Shown one piece after another: positions 20,031-31,745 of a stretch of DNA of 64,000 bases. The stretch is from an uncultured Pelagibacteraceae bacterium. GTDB lineage: Bacteria; Pseudomonadota; Alphaproteobacteria; Pelagibacterales; Pelagibacteraceae. Where the stretch lies: assembly GCA_902580275.1 (NCBI GenBank), contig CACHJZ010000002.1, positions 168,334-232,333 of the forward strand. The letters run 5' to 3'. The first letter of the stretch is position 1. Each line of letters opens with the position of its first letter. Both the position numbers and the translations under genes were made by a program. The notes under the pieces are model-generated. The model saw nothing but the letters and a program-made list of their open reading frames with translations. It ran no database searches and was not told the origin of the DNA.

Positions 20031-20654
20031 ATGAACAACGTAACTCATTTAAATAAATTTTCTAATTCAAAGCTTCCAAACGATTTCCAAAAACAAAGCA
20101 TAAAATTTGATATCGATAAACTGAGAAATGCTTGTAATGAAGTTTTAAAGATTAAAGGGTTTGATACAAGTTTGGGGATACCACATTTTGCAGGTATCTC
20201 TTTAAACCAGATACCAGGAGATCCAGAGTCGATTAAAGGAAACAAAGTAAGGGGTGTTTATTGGACAAAACCTGACGCAACAGGAGTGGAAGTTTCTAGA
20301 GATGTAAAAATTGATGAGAGCAAATACACAGAATTTGTTAAAGAATTTGAACATACTTATTTTAAAGAAGTTTACGATGAACTATCAAAAAGATATAAGC
20401 TTGGTAGAGTAAGACTTTTATTAAAAGAACCAAGATCAACATTAAGTTGGCACAGAGATCCTGAACCAAGATTACACATACCAATTTATACTAATCCAGG
20501 TGCCATAATGGTAATTGACAAAAGAGCTGAGCATATGCCTGCAGATGGATCAGTCTGGGTTACAAATAACATTAAATATCATAACGCATTTAATGGTGGA
20601 GAAGAAAATAGAGTTCATCTAGTTGCATGTGTTTTGGACTATAAATTTAATTAA
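20031..20654 (+). CDS. aspartyl/asparaginyl beta-hydroxylase-like Fe(II)/2-oxoglutarate protein
   Basis: STLSWHRDPEPRLHIPIYTNPGAIM and HNAFNGGEENRVHLVACVLDY. Confidence 0.7.
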   Translation: MNNVTHLNKFSNSKLPNDFQKQSIKFDIDKLRNACNEVLKIKGFDTSLGIPHFAGISLNQIPGDPESIKGNKVRGVYWTKPDATGVEVSRDVKIDESKYTEFVKEFEHTYFKEVYDELSKRYKLGRVRLLLKEPRSTLSWHRDPEPRLHIPIYTNPGAIMVIDKRAEHMPADGSVWVTNNIKYHNAFNGGEENRVHLVACVLDYKFN

Positions 20655-20674
20655 ATTTTTTATATAATATTTTA

Positions 20675-21100
20675 TTGAGAAAAATATTTATTTCATCGGA
20701 TCATGCTGGTTTCACATTAAAAAAAAAAATAGTAAATTATTTAGTTAAGAAAAAGCTTTCTTTTAAAGATTTGGGTCCTTTTTCAGTCAAAAGTGTAGAT
20801 TATCCTATTTACGCACACAAATTGGCAAATAATGTAAAAAAAAACAAAAAAAATGTTGGTATTTTGATTTGTGGTTCAGGTACTGGTATGAATATAGCGG
20901 CTAATAAACACAGGAATATTAGAGCTGCCCAATGCTTTAGCGTGAAATCTACGAAATTATCTAGATTGCATAATGATGCAAATGTTATTACATTGGGTGC
21001 AAGATTAATTTCTAAAAATAACGCTTTAAAGTATATTAGTGTTTTTTTGAATACAAAATTTGAGGGTGGAAGACATTTAAGAAGAGTTAAAAAGATATAG
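20675..21100 (+). CDS. rpiB: ribose-5-phosphate isomerase B, probable TTG start
   Basis: [53 protein letters not shown]. Confidence 0.93.
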   Translation: MRKIFISSDHAGFTLKKKIVNYLVKKKLSFKDLGPFSVKSVDYPIYAHKLANNVKKNKKNVGILICGSGTGMNIAANKHRNIRAAQCFSVKSTKLSRLHNDANVITLGARLISKNNALKYISVFLNTKFEGGRHLRRVKKI

Positions 21101-21102
21101 GA

Positions 21103-22419
21103 GTGATTATGTCAAGTGAAGGAAAATACTTAAACGTAGATTATAAAAATTTTTTTGAAAAAAAACTGTCGGAGACTGATCCTGAGGTTTACAAAGCTGT
21201 TACAGATGAACTTATTAGACAACAAAATCATATTGAACTTATTGCATCAGAAAATATTGTATCACAAGCTGTATTAGAAGCCCAAGGATCTGTATTGACT
21301 AATAAATACGCAGAAGGCTATCCTGGAAAAAGATATTATAATGGATGTGAACATGTAGATGTAGCTGAGTCTTTAGCTAACGAAAGATTAAAAAAATTAT
21401 TTAATTGTAAATTTGCTAATTCCCAACCTCATTCAGGTGCACAAGCAAACGGTGCAGTGTTTTTAGCTTTATTAAAACCTGGGGATACATTTATGGGCAT
21501 GAGTTTGGATTCCGGAGGACACATAACTCATGGCTTAAAAATATCTATGTCTGGAAAATGGTTTAATGCAATTTCCTATGATGTAGATAAAAATACTGAA
21601 CTTCTTGATTATGATCTAATCGAAAAAATGGCACTAGAGCATAAACCTAAATTAATTATTGCTGGAGCTAGTGCTTATTCACGAGTTATTGACTTTAAAA
21701 GATTTAGAGAAATTTGCGATAAGATTGATGCATACTTAATGGTCGATATGGCTCATTTCTCTGGTTTAGTCGCAGGTAAAGGTTATCCTAATCCCGTTGA
21801 TCATGCGCACGTAGTTACATCTACAACACATAAAGTATTTAGAAGTGCGAGAGGGGGAATTATTTTAACAAATCATGAGGATCTTGCTAAAAAATTTAAT
21901 ACAGCTGTCTTTCCTGGATATCAAGGTGGACCATTAATGCATATAATTGCTGCAAAAGCAGTGGGATTTCTTGAGGCATTAAAACCCGAATTTAGAGAAT
22001 ACATAAGTTCAGTTTTAGCAAATGCTAAAATGTTAGCTGAAACTTTAAAAAATAATGGGTTTAAAATTTATTCAGGTGGTACTGATACACATTTAATGTT
22101 AGTTGATCTAAGACCTTTTAAAGTAAAGGGTAATATAGCTGCTGATAGTTTATCAAGGGCAAATATTACATGTAATAAAAATGGAATACCATTTGATACC
22201 GAAAGCCCAATGGTTACATCAGGGATTCGATTAGGATCACAGGCAGCTACTACTAGAGGGTTTGGTCTAAAAGAATTTGAAAAAGTTGGTAATTTGATTA
22301 CTAAAGTCATAAAAGGATTATCAGAAAATCCCGAGGATAATAGTAAAATAGAAGCTGAAGTAAGGAAAGAAGTTGTAGATCTTTGTTCAAACTTCCCTAT
22401 ATATAAGCATTTAAGATAA
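21103..22419 (+). CDS. glyA: serine hydroxymethyltransferase
   Basis: [59 protein letters not shown]. Confidence 0.97.
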   Translation: MIMSSEGKYLNVDYKNFFEKKLSETDPEVYKAVTDELIRQQNHIELIASENIVSQAVLEAQGSVLTNKYAEGYPGKRYYNGCEHVDVAESLANERLKKLFNCKFANSQPHSGAQANGAVFLALLKPGDTFMGMSLDSGGHITHGLKISMSGKWFNAISYDVDKNTELLDYDLIEKMALEHKPKLIIAGASAYSRVIDFKRFREICDKIDAYLMVDMAHFSGLVAGKGYPNPVDHAHVVTSTTHKVFRSARGGIILTNHEDLAKKFNTAVFPGYQGGPLMHIIAAKAVGFLEALKPEFREYISSVLANAKMLAETLKNNGFKIYSGGTDTHLMLVDLRPFKVKGNIAADSLSRANITCNKNGIPFDTESPMVTSGIRLGSQAATTRGFGLKEFEKVGNLITKVIKGLSENPEDNSKIEAEVRKEVVDLCSNFPIYKHLR

Positions 22420-22437
22420 TACTTAAAAATTAAATTT

Positions 22438-22896
22438 ATGATCTGTCCTGTTTGTAAAAAAGGTGAAACTTCTGTTGTTGATTCAAGGCCAACTGAAGAT
22501 GGTACTAGTATTAGACGAAGAAGGCTTTGTATATGTGGAGAAAGATTTACAACATTTGAAAGAGTACAGTTTAGAGAATTAACTGTTGTTAAAAAAAATG
22601 GGAGAAAATCTACATTTGACAGAGAAAAATTATCAAAATCAATTTATATTGCATTAAAAAAAAGGCCAATTGATACTGATACAGTTGAGAAATTTATTAC
22701 AAAGATTTCGAGATCTTTGGAAGAGTTAGGTCAAAATGAAATAGCATCCAACATAATTGGTACTATGGTAATGGAAGGTCTTAAAGATTTAGATCCTGTA
22801 GCTTATGTTAGATTTGCTTCTGTATACAGAAATTTCCGTGAAGAAAAAGATTTTATACAGTTTGTTGACAAAATAGATGTCTTCAAAAAGAAATAA
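22438..22896 (+). CDS. nrdR: transcriptional repressor NrdR
   Basis: [41 protein letters not shown]. Confidence 0.97.
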   Translation: MICPVCKKGETSVVDSRPTEDGTSIRRRRLCICGERFTTFERVQFRELTVVKKNGRKSTFDREKLSKSIYIALKKRPIDTDTVEKFITKISRSLEELGQNEIASNIIGTMVMEGLKDLDPVAYVRFASVYRNFREEKDFIQFVDKIDVFKKK

Positions 22897-23977
22897 TTCA
22901 AACTTAGATGATTATTTCTATATGGAACAAGCCTTAGGCTTGGCTGAAAAAAATTACGGTCTCACAGGTGAAAATCCTTCTGTAGGATGCGTATTAGTCA
23001 AAAATAATCAAATTATTTCATCAGGAGTAACTGGATTAAATGGAAGACCTCACGCAGAGGCTAATGCAATTACAAATTCTTCGGTTAATGTACATGGTTC
23101 AACTTTATATGTTACACTCGAGCCTTGTAATCACTATGGTAAAACACCACCATGCACAAATTTAATTAAAAATAAAAAGATTAAAAATGTTGTTTACGGA
23201 ATTAATGATATTGATCCAAGAACAAGCAAAACAGCAAAAAAATTCTTTAAAAATAAAAAAATTAAGGTGAAAGAGGGTGTTCTTAGCAAAAAACTTAATA
23301 AGTTTTATAAAAGTTATTTTTATATTAAGAAAAATAAATTACCATACGTAATTGGAAAAATAGCATCCTCTAGAGATAACTTCATCAAATCTAAAAAAAA
23401 CAAGATGTTGACTAACAATTTTTCTCAATATTTATCACATTTATTGAGGTATAGATCTCATGCAATTTTAATATCTTATAAAACACTAAATTCGGATAAT
23501 CCCAAATTAAGTTGTCGATTAAATTCACTAGAACAATATTCTCCTGTAAGAGTTATTTTAGATAAAAATTTAAATTTAAAAGTTGATTCATTCATTATTA
23601 AAACTGCTAAAAAAATACCAACTTTTATTTTCTATAATAAAAATAATACAAAAAAAATTAATCTTTTGAAAAGGTTTGGTGCAAAGCTTATATATCTTAA
23701 TTTAAAAAATAATAACTTTTCAGCTTTTGATGTTTTTAAAAAATTATATAACGAGAAACTATTTTATATTTTGGTAGAGGGTGGAGTAAATTTAACTCAA
23801 AATTTTTTAGCTAATAATGCATTCAATGAATTCTTTCATTTTAAATCTTCAAAAAAACTTAAAAAAAATGGAGATATTGAATTGTCCAATTTTGAAAAGA
23901 AAGTAAAAAAAAACTTAAAAAACTATGAAGAAGTCAAAACTTACACTGGAGATGATAAAGTTTTGAGATATTATTAG
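22877..23977 (+). CDS. ribD: bifunctional pyrimidine deaminase/reductase RibD
   Basis: [34 protein letters not shown]-terminal reductase region with [12 protein letters not shown]. Confidence 0.92.
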   Translation: MSSKRNNSNLDDYFYMEQALGLAEKNYGLTGENPSVGCVLVKNNQIISSGVTGLNGRPHAEANAITNSSVNVHGSTLYVTLEPCNHYGKTPPCTNLIKNKKIKNVVYGINDIDPRTSKTAKKFFKNKKIKVKEGVLSKKLNKFYKSYFYIKKNKLPYVIGKIASSRDNFIKSKKNKMLTNNFSQYLSHLLRYRSHAILISYKTLNSDNPKLSCRLNSLEQYSPVRVILDKNLNLKVDSFIIKTAKKIPTFIFYNKNNTKKINLLKRFGAKLIYLNLKNNNFSAFDVFKKLYNEKLFYILVEGGVNLTQNFLANNAFNEFFHFKSSKKLKKNGDIELSNFEKKVKKNLKNYEEVKTYTGDDKVLRYY

Positions 23978-23979
23978 AT

Positions 23980-24573
23980 ATGTTTAATGGAATAATTTTT
24001 AACCAGGGTAAAATTAAAAAAATAATAAATAGAAAAAAAGGGAGTAATCTTTTTTTAAAATCAAATCTTAAATTATCTAAAAAAGATTTAGGAGTATCCA
24101 TATGTTGTGATGGGGTATGCCTGACATTAGTTTCCCTAAAAAATAGTATATTAGAATTCTATCTCTCAAAGGAAACGATAAAACGTTCAAAATTCAACAA
24201 AATTAGATTAAATGACAACATTAACTTAGAATTACCCTTAAAGTATGGTCAAAAAATCTCAGGCCATGTTTGTCAAGGACATGTTGATACAACTGCGAAA
24301 GTAAAAAAGATTTCAATCGTAGATAAATCATTTATTTACGAATTCTTAATTCCTAAAAAATTTCAAAAATACCTTATAGAAAAAGCCTCCATACTTATTA
24401 ATGGAGTATCTTTGACTATTTCAAAAGTTACTAATAGTGGCTTTCAAATATGGGCTATACCCCACACTTTAAAACTTACTAATCTTAAAGATTTAAAAAA
24501 AAATGATATTGTAAATATAGAAGTTGATATTTTATCAAAATACGTAAAAAAATTTATAAATGAGAAAAAATAA
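23980..24573 (+). CDS. ribE: riboflavin synthase alpha subunit
   Basis: MFNGII, GVCLTLV, ISGHVCQGHVDTTAKV, SILINGVSLTIS. Confidence 0.94.
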   Translation: MFNGIIFNQGKIKKIINRKKGSNLFLKSNLKLSKKDLGVSICCDGVCLTLVSLKNSILEFYLSKETIKRSKFNKIRLNDNINLELPLKYGQKISGHVCQGHVDTTAKVKKISIVDKSFIYEFLIPKKFQKYLIEKASILINGVSLTISKVTNSGFQIWAIPHTLKLTNLKDLKKNDIVNIEVDILSKYVKKFINEKK

Positions 24574-25660
24574 TTTTACAAAAATTGAAAGAGTAATAAG
24601 TGCTGCAAAAAAAGGTGAAATGTATATTTTAGTGGATGATGAAAATAGAGAAAATGAAGGAGATTTAGTTGTGCCAGCATCTAATATTACAGCAAAAAAA
24701 ATAAATTTTATGGCTAAATATGGTAGAGGATTAATATGTTTGTCTCTCACAGATAAACAAGCAAAAAAACTGAATTTATCATTAATGTCACCAGTAAATA
24801 AATCAAGAAATCAAACAGCATTTACAATTTCGATTGAGGCAAGAAAGGGTGTTACAACAGGTATTTCAGCTAAAGATAGATACACAACTATTAAAACTGC
24901 GATCAAAAAAAATGTTAAAAAAAAAGAAATTGTTTCACCAGGACATATCTTTCCAATCATTGCTAAAGAGGGAGGTGTTTTAGTTAGAGCTGGTCACACA
25001 GAGGGCTCAGTAGATATTTCTAAACTTGCAAAAAAAAATCCATCAGGAGTTATTTGTGAAATAATGAATGATAACGGAAAGATGGCTAAAGGCAAAGAAT
25101 TAATTGATTTTGCCAATAATCATAAATTGAAAATTGGTAGAATAGATGATTTAATTTCTTATAGATTAAAAGTTGAAAAACTAGTTAAATTAAAAAAAAC
25201 AGATTCAATAAAAATACAAAATCAAAAATATAAAATTAAAATATTTGAAAATATTCTCGATGGATCAGAAAATTTCGCATTAGTAAAAGGTAAGATCTCA
25301 CCAAATAAAAATATTAGAGTAAGAGTTATTTCATCAAATTTAGTTCAAAATTATTTGATGGGAAAAAAATTTCCAGATTTATTTAATAAAACAATAAAAT
25401 ATTTTAAAAATTTCAATAATTGTGTACTCGTATTTATCAAAGATACTAATTTAAAGTCTGTTACTCAAACTCTGACAGCATATAAAAATAATAAAAGTTT
25501 AAAAAAATCAGATCAGATGATAAGAAACTATGGTATAGGAGCTCAAATAATTAAATCGTTGAATATTAAAAATATGATTTTAGTAACAAGATCTCCAAAA
25601 AAAGTAGTGAGCTTAGAAGGATTTGGACTTAAAATAATAAGGCAAGAAATTATAAAATGA
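24560..25660 (+). CDS. ribB: 3,4-dihydroxy-2-butanone 4-phosphate synthase with RibA-like C-terminal region
   Basis: VDDENRENEGDLVVPA, PVNKSRNQTAFTISIEARKGVTTGISAKDR, GHIFPIIAKEGGVLVRAGHTEGSVD; C-terminus lacks GTP cyclohydrolase II zinc cysteines. Confidence 0.93.
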   Translation: MRKNNFTKIERVISAAKKGEMYILVDDENRENEGDLVVPASNITAKKINFMAKYGRGLICLSLTDKQAKKLNLSLMSPVNKSRNQTAFTISIEARKGVTTGISAKDRYTTIKTAIKKNVKKKEIVSPGHIFPIIAKEGGVLVRAGHTEGSVDISKLAKKNPSGVICEIMNDNGKMAKGKELIDFANNHKLKIGRIDDLISYRLKVEKLVKLKKTDSIKIQNQKYKIKIFENILDGSENFALVKGKISPNKNIRVRVISSNLVQNYLMGKKFPDLFNKTIKYFKNFNNCVLVFIKDTNLKSVTQTLTAYKNNKSLKKSDQMIRNYGIGAQIIKSLNIKNMILVTRSPKKVVSLEGFGLKIIRQEIIK

Positions 25661-26043
25661 AAAAAAAAATTTTAATAGTTATAGCTGACTACTACAAAGA
25701 TATTTCAAATGGACTTTTAAAATCAGCAAATTCAAGACTTAAAAAATCGTTTTCAATTAATATAATAAAAGTTCCTGGTGTATTTGAAATCCCCGTTACA
25801 GTATCAAAAAATATAAAAAAATTTGATGCATTTATAGCCCTAGGATGTGTAATAAAAGGTCAAACTCCTCATTTCGATTTTATTTCTTATGCATCTACCA
25901 ATGCAATTATGCAATTAGCTGTTAGTAGCAAAAAACCTGTAGGTAATGGAATTATTACGTGTCTTAATATGAGCCAAGCTAAAGCCAGATTGAAAAAAGG
26001 TGCTGAAGCATCTAACGCCGTAATTTCTATATTAAATCAATAA
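25657..26043 (+). CDS. ribH: 6,7-dimethyl-8-ribityllumazine synthase
   Basis: VPGVFEIPVTV, ALGCVIKGQTPHFDFI. Confidence 0.94.
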   Translation: MKKKILIVIADYYKDISNGLLKSANSRLKKSFSINIIKVPGVFEIPVTVSKNIKKFDAFIALGCVIKGQTPHFDFISYASTNAIMQLAVSSKKPVGNGIITCLNMSQAKARLKKGAEASNAVISILNQ

Positions 26044-26046
26044 TAT

Positions 26047-26448
26047 ATGAAAAATGAAATAAAAAATAATATTAATTCAAGAGTTATAATTATACAAAAG
26101 TTATATGGTAACCTATTTAATAAAGATGAAATAATTTCTTTCCCTAAACATAGATTTAAGAAATATATCAAAGATGTAGTAAATGGCACTATTGAGAGAA
26201 ATGAAGTTATAAATGACGAGCTATTATATATAGAAAAAGATTATAATTTAAATCAATTAGATAAAATATTCACAATAATAATTAAGGCTGCAATTTTTGA
26301 ATTTTTATATAAGTCTAAAACACCAATCAAAATTATAATAAAAGAGTATTTAGAAGCATCAAATTATTTTTTAAATCCTTCTCAAGTGAAATATCTTCAT
26401 TCGATAATAGATAAATTAGGTAAAAATATAAGAAAAAATTATGAATGA
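26047..26448 (+). CDS. nusB: transcription antitermination protein NusB
   Basis: Position between ribH and thiL; AIFEFLYKSKTPIKIIIKEYLEASNYF. Confidence 0.87.
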   Translation: MKNEIKNNINSRVIIIQKLYGNLFNKDEIISFPKHRFKKYIKDVVNGTIERNEVINDELLYIEKDYNLNQLDKIFTIIIKAAIFEFLYKSKTPIKIIIKEYLEASNYFLNPSQVKYLHSIIDKLGKNIRKNYE

Positions 26449-27400
26449 GTTTAAAATAATAAATAATTATTTTAAAATACTATCAAGAAAAAATCCTGCT
26501 GCTAAAAATCTTAATGATGATGTTTTTTTCGATAAAAAAAGTGGGATAGTAATTTCAATAGATACCTATAATTCAAATGTTCATTTTAAAAATTTTGTGA
26601 GACCACGACTTATAATTAAAAAAATTATAAGGTCGTCGCTTTCAGATCTAATTTGCAAAGGAGTAACTCCGAAATATTATTTTTTATCTGGTGGTGGTAA
26701 TAAAAAAACATTCTCAAAAAAAAATCTTTCCTTAATTTCTAAATCATTAAAAGAAGAGCAGAAAAAGTACTCAATTAAAATTGGTGGTGGTGATACAGTT
26801 TATTCAAAAATTCCATCTTTTAGTGTGACTGTTATTGGTTTTTCAAAGAAAATTGTTTATAGAAATAATGCAAAATATCGAGATGATATTTATGTGACTG
26901 GTAATCTTGGTGATAGTTATTTGGGTCTTAAATTAATAGAAAATAAAATTAATTTAATTAAAAAATCAAAAAAATATTTCGTAAATAAATATTACTGCCC
27001 CGATATTCCATTCTTATTTTCAAAAAAGTTACTAAATTTTGCTAATACTTCAATTGATATTTCTGATGGTTTAATTTCTGATATGGAAAAATTAATAAAT
27101 AATCAGAAAATTTCATACGAAATTAACATTAATAAAATACCTATTTCAAATTCTTTAAATGATTATTTAAAAAAAAATAATAAAGATAAAAAAGACTTTG
27201 TATTCAAAGGTGATGATTATCAAATACTTTTTACATCAGCAAAAAAAAACCGGCGATTAATAAGATCTATTGCGAAAAAAATGAATCAAAAAGTAACAAT
27301 TATTGGTAAAATAAATAATAATTTAAAATCAAATATGTTATTACAGAACGATAAAACATTAAAATTGGCTAAATATAAAGGTTATTCACACATGTTTTAG
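26441..27400 (+). CDS. thiL: thiamine-monophosphate kinase
   Basis: SLSDLICKGVTPKYYFLSGG, IGGGDTVYS, TSIDISDGLISDMEKL. Confidence 0.9.
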   Translation: MNEFKIINNYFKILSRKNPAAKNLNDDVFFDKKSGIVISIDTYNSNVHFKNFVRPRLIIKKIIRSSLSDLICKGVTPKYYFLSGGGNKKTFSKKNLSLISKSLKEEQKKYSIKIGGGDTVYSKIPSFSVTVIGFSKKIVYRNNAKYRDDIYVTGNLGDSYLGLKLIENKINLIKKSKKYFVNKYYCPDIPFLFSKKLLNFANTSIDISDGLISDMEKLINNQKISYEININKIPISNSLNDYLKKNNKDKKDFVFKGDDYQILFTSAKKNRRLIRSIAKKMNQKVTIIGKINNNLKSNMLLQNDKTLKLAKYKGYSHMF

Positions 27401-27477
27401 CAAGTTAAATATTGCCTTTTGTCTTTTATTTTGTATTGTCCGGTTTTTAACAATTACTAACTATAATTAAAGGATTT

Positions 27478-29583
27478 ATGGAAGATTCGGCGTCAAATAT
27501 TCTCAAACTTATAATTTTATCAGGATTACTATCAATTGTTTATGGTTTCTTAACCGGAAAAAATATTTTAAATTCCAGCTCTGGCAACAGCAAAATGCAG
27601 GAAATCGCTTCTGCAATACAAGTTGGTGCAAGAGCATATCTAAACAGACAATATAAAACAATTGCAATTGTTGGTATTTTTGTATTGGTTATCATAAGTT
27701 ACGCATTTAGCGTTCTTGTTGGTTTGGGCTATCTTATTGGTGCTACGTTATCAGGTTTAGCTGGTTATGTTGGAATGTTAGTGTCTGTTCAAGCAAATGT
27801 AAGAACAGCTGAAGCATCTAGAACAGGTCTTACCCATGGGCTATCAATTGCTTTTAAATCCGGTGCTGTTACTGGAATGCTGGTTGCAGGGCTAGCTCTT
27901 CTATCAATTGCAGTTTATTATTATATATTATTGTCATTTGGCGTTAACGAAAGAGAAATTGTAAATGCACTTGTTGCATTAGGCTTTGGTGCTTCTTTAA
28001 TTTCTATTTTTGCGAGACTTGGTGGAGGTATATTTACTAAAGGTGCAGACGTAGGTGCTGACTTAGTAGGAAAAGTTGAAGCTGGTATTCCTGAAGACGA
28101 TCCGAGAAATCCTGCTGTGATAGCAGATAATGTGGGCGATAACGTTGGTGACTGCGCAGGTATGGCTGCAGACCTGTTTGAGACGTATGCTGTTACAATT
28201 GTAGCTACTATGGTTTTGTCATCAATCTTTTTTCCTGGAGATTTAAATATGATGATATATCCATTATCGATTGGTGGAGCGTGTATAGTTACATCAATTA
28301 TAGGAACTTTTTTTGTTAAATTAGGAACATCTAAAAATATTATGGCAGCTTTATATAAAGGTTTTATAGTTACGGCTATTACATCATTGGCAATCTTATA
28401 TCCTATAACTAATTACGTTTTGGGATTAGAAAATACATATGTAGTATCAGGTAAATCTTTTAGCGGAATGAGTTTATATATTTGTGGTGTTATTGGTTTG
28501 GTAATAACTGGATTAATAATATGGGTTACAGAATATTATACAGGTACAAATTATAGACCAGTAAAAAGTGTTGCTTCATCATCAACGACAGGGCATGGCA
28601 CTAATGTTATTCAAGGATTGGCTGTATCAATGGAAGCTACTGCTATTCCTGCATTGATTATTGTTTCAGGAATTTTATTAACAAATTATATAGCTGGACT
28701 TTTTGGTATTGCGATAGCTGTAACTACAATGCTTGCTTTAGCAGGTATGGTTGTTGCACTTGATGCATATGGACCTGTAACTGACAACGCGGGCGGTATT
28801 GCAGAAATGTCTAATTTACCAAAAAATGTTAGAAAAACTACTGATGCGCTTGATGCTGTAGGAAATACAACAAAAGCTGTTACGAAAGGTTATGCAATTG
28901 GATCAGCTGGATTAGGAGCGTTAGTTTTGTTTGCAGCATATACGGAAGATATTAAACATTTTTCAAAAGTTGCAGGCTCAAACCTTGAAGGAATAGTTGT
29001 GACTTTTGATCTATCAAATCCTTTTGTAGTTGTTGGCTTATTGGTTGGTGGAATGCTTCCGTATTTATTTGGATCAATGGGGATGCAAGCTGTGGGACGA
29101 GCAGGTGGTGCAGTTGTTGTAGAAGTTAGAAGACAATTTAAAAAAATTCCAGGAATAATGAAAAGAAAATCAAAACCTGACTACGGTAAACTTGTAGACC
29201 TATTAACTAAAGCAGCTATAAAAGAAATGATTGTTCCATCATTATTACCTGTGTTGTCTCCAATTGTTCTTTATTTGATTATTTTGCCAATAGGTGGTCA
29301 AGTTGCAGCTTTATCGTCAGTAGGTGCAATGTTGTTAGGTGTTATCATAACAGGATTGTTTGTAGCTATATCAATGACAGCTGGTGGAGGAGCTTGGGAT
29401 AACGCAAAAAAATATATTGAAGATGGAAATTTTGGTGGCAAAGGTTCAGAGGCTCACAAAGCAGCGGTTACAGGCGATACAGTTGGAGATCCCTATAAAG
29501 ATACAGCAGGTCCCGCAGTAAACCCTATGATTAAAATAACAAATATAGTTGCTTTATTATTATTAGCTGTAATAGCTGGCTGA
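27478..29583 (+). CDS. hppA: membrane-bound proton-translocating pyrophosphatase
   Basis: [50 protein letters not shown]-terminal [12 protein letters not shown]...[21 protein letters not shown]. Confidence 0.98.
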   Translation: MEDSASNILKLIILSGLLSIVYGFLTGKNILNSSSGNSKMQEIASAIQVGARAYLNRQYKTIAIVGIFVLVIISYAFSVLVGLGYLIGATLSGLAGYVGMLVSVQANVRTAEASRTGLTHGLSIAFKSGAVTGMLVAGLALLSIAVYYYILLSFGVNEREIVNALVALGFGASLISIFARLGGGIFTKGADVGADLVGKVEAGIPEDDPRNPAVIADNVGDNVGDCAGMAADLFETYAVTIVATMVLSSIFFPGDLNMMIYPLSIGGACIVTSIIGTFFVKLGTSKNIMAALYKGFIVTAITSLAILYPITNYVLGLENTYVVSGKSFSGMSLYICGVIGLVITGLIIWVTEYYTGTNYRPVKSVASSSTTGHGTNVIQGLAVSMEATAIPALIIVSGILLTNYIAGLFGIAIAVTTMLALAGMVVALDAYGPVTDNAGGIAEMSNLPKNVRKTTDALDAVGNTTKAVTKGYAIGSAGLGALVLFAAYTEDIKHFSKVAGSNLEGIVVTFDLSNPFVVVGLLVGGMLPYLFGSMGMQAVGRAGGAVVVEVRRQFKKIPGIMKRKSKPDYGKLVDLLTKAAIKEMIVPSLLPVLSPIVLYLIILPIGGQVAALSSVGAMLLGVIITGLFVAISMTAGGGAWDNAKKYIEDGNFGGKGSEAHKAAVTGDTVGDPYKDTAGPAVNPMIKITNIVALLLLAVIAG

Positions 29584-29594
29584 TAAAAGTTTTT

Positions 29595-30056
29595 TTATTT
29601 TAATTTTCTTTTACCCAAAGGATCGTTTATCTTCTGTCTCATACTTGATAGAAAATCATACACAAAAGATCTTTTCCTATATACTGGATCTGTTAAATTT
29701 TCAGAAAATTCTAATTTATTCATATCATTTTTTTTGTACAATTTTTTTGAAGCAAGTAATCCTACCTCATTAAGTTCAAGAACTAGAACATTATTTACTA
29801 ATAATTTTTCTTTACCTAAATAATGTAATTTTCCCGTCGAAATCTTTCTTTCAATATATATCCACACATCATTATCAAATGTACTTTTGGTAGATGGTCT
29901 ACCTAAGAGTTTTAAAACGTCATTTTTGTTTGTTTTATTAATTGTTAGTTTTTGATGTTTTTTCTCTAAAAAATGTACACCATGGTGTTTAACAACTTTA
30001 TTGAATGAACAGTTTAAAATAAATATAAATATGAAGATTAAATAAAAATTTTTCAT
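29595..30056 (-). CDS. bamE: outer membrane protein assembly factor BamE/SmpA-like lipoprotein
   Basis: Lipobox FIFILNCSF; TINKTNKNDVLKLLGRPSTKSTFDNDVWIYIE. Confidence 0.88.
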   Translation of the reverse strand: MKNFYLIFIFIFILNCSFNKVVKHHGVHFLEKKHQKLTINKTNKNDVLKLLGRPSTKSTFDNDVWIYIERKISTGKLHYLGKEKLLVNNVLVLELNEVGLLASKKLYKKNDMNKLEFSENLTDPVYRKRSFVYDFLSSMRQKINDPLGKRKLK

Positions 30057-30531
30057 GACTAATAAAAATTACATAAATATTTATAACAATTTAATTAAAT
30101 ACTCTAGAAATAAATCCATTTTTACTTTTTTTACTGAAAAAGACACTTTTTCAGACAGACTTTTAATATTCTTATTTCATTTTGCTTTTTTTTTAAGAGA
30201 ATATAAAAAAACAGAAAAAAAAGAATTACTACAAGATGTTTTTGATTATATTTTTAGAGAGTTAGAAATTAGCATAAGGGAAATTGGTTATGGCGATGCA
30301 TCGATTAATAAAAGAATGAAGACATATGTAAATTCATTATATTCAATTTTGGAGAAAATTGAATATTGGGAAAAACTCAAATTATCGGAAAAAAATGAAA
30401 TTTTTAAAAGTTTTTTCAATTATGATGGAGATGTTTCAAATTTGATTGAATATTTTGATAAATATGAGCTTTTTCTAAAAAAAAAATCTTTTAATTTATT
30501 CTTAAACGGTGTAATTAATTTAGAAATTTAG
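30055..30531 (+). CDS. ubiquinol-cytochrome c chaperone (CBP3-like) family protein
   Basis: [57 protein letters not shown]. Confidence 0.78.
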   Translation: MTNKNYINIYNNLIKYSRNKSIFTFFTEKDTFSDRLLIFLFHFAFFLREYKKTEKKELLQDVFDYIFRELEISIREIGYGDASINKRMKTYVNSLYSILEKIEYWEKLKLSEKNEIFKSFFNYDGDVSNLIEYFDKYELFLKKKSFNLFLNGVINLEI

Positions 30532-30533
30532 TT

Positions 30534-30713
30534 ATGGCTGTACCAAAACGTAAAACATCAAAATCTAGAGCTGGCAAAAGAAGATCTCATTTGGGACTCA
30601 CTTCCAAAAATATAGTTGAAGACAAAAAAAGTGGAGAATACCGGTTGTCACATCATTTAGATCTGAAAACTGGTATGTATAAAGGTCGACAAGTTTTAGA
30701 CCCAAAAGAATAA
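30534..30713 (+). CDS. rpmF: 50S ribosomal protein L32 (59 aa, absent from the supplied ORF list)
   Basis: Read directly: [59 protein letters not shown]. Confidence 0.95.
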   Translation: MAVPKRKTSKSRAGKRRSHLGLTSKNIVEDKKSGEYRLSHHLDLKTGMYKGRQVLDPKE

Positions 30714-30731
30714 ATCACATATAATATTTTA

Positions 30732-31745
30732 ATGGATAAAAATATTACTATTGCTGTAGATGCAATGGGTGGAGATGGAGCACCAAAAAAAATTATTGAT
30801 GGTATTAATGACCATGCAAATAAATCAAATAATGTAAAATACTTAATATTTGGAAATAAGGATATTATAGTCAATCATTTACCAAATTCATTAAATAAAA
30901 ATTGTTTTGAGATTATTGATACAAAAAATAAAGTTGAAGGTAAAGATACACCTCTAGAGGCAGCTAAAAGAGGAAAAGATACTAGTATGTGGCTTTCAAT
31001 TGAAAGTGTAAAAAATAAAAAAGCAGATATAGTTATATCTGCAGGTAATACTGGAGCATTATTAGTTATATCTAAACTAAATCTTAAAATGATTGAAAGT
31101 ATAGATAAGCCTGCATTATCAGCATTGTGGCCTAATAAAATTGGTATGAGTGTTGTTTTAGATCTTGGTGCTAATATAGAGTGTAGTGAAAAAAATTTAA
31201 TAGATTTTTCTATTATGGGTGCATCTATATTTAAATCATTATACCCAAATGAAAAAGCAAAAGTGGCACTGTTAAATATTGGATCTGAGGAGATAAAGGG
31301 TAATGATGTATTAAAAAATACATATCAAAAACTATCAAAAATCAAAAACTCAAATTTTGATTTCGAGGGTTTTATTGAGGGAAATGAACTAATGAATGGA
31401 AATGTTAATGTAATAGTATCAGATGGTTTTACTGGTAATGTGGCACTAAAAACTGCTGAGGGAACGGCAAATTTTATTACAAATGAACTAAAAAAAATAT
31501 TTAAAAAAAATCTTTTAGGTAAATTATCTGGAATAATCAACTATCTAAATCTTAAAGCATTCAAAAAAAGATTAGATCCTAGGCAATATAATGGTGCTAT
31601 ATTTATCGGATTAGATTCACCTGTTGTTAAAAGTCATGGTGCAACAGATTATATAGGCTTTTCAAATTCTTTGAGTGTTTGTGAAAAGATTGTACGAGGA
31701 GATCTTATAAAAAAAATTAAAGATAATATTTATCGTGAGAATTAA
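30732..31745 (+). CDS. plsX: phosphate acyltransferase PlsX
   Basis: ITIAVDAMGGDGAP, VISAGNTGALLV, VIVSDGFTGNVALKTAEG. Confidence 0.96.
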   Translation: MDKNITIAVDAMGGDGAPKKIIDGINDHANKSNNVKYLIFGNKDIIVNHLPNSLNKNCFEIIDTKNKVEGKDTPLEAAKRGKDTSMWLSIESVKNKKADIVISAGNTGALLVISKLNLKMIESIDKPALSALWPNKIGMSVVLDLGANIECSEKNLIDFSIMGASIFKSLYPNEKAKVALLNIGSEEIKGNDVLKNTYQKLSKIKNSNFDFEGFIEGNELMNGNVNVIVSDGFTGNVALKTAEGTANFITNELKKIFKKNLLGKLSGIINYLNLKAFKKRLDPRQYNGAIFIGLDSPVVKSHGATDYIGFSNSLSVCEKIVRGDLIKKIKDNIYREN

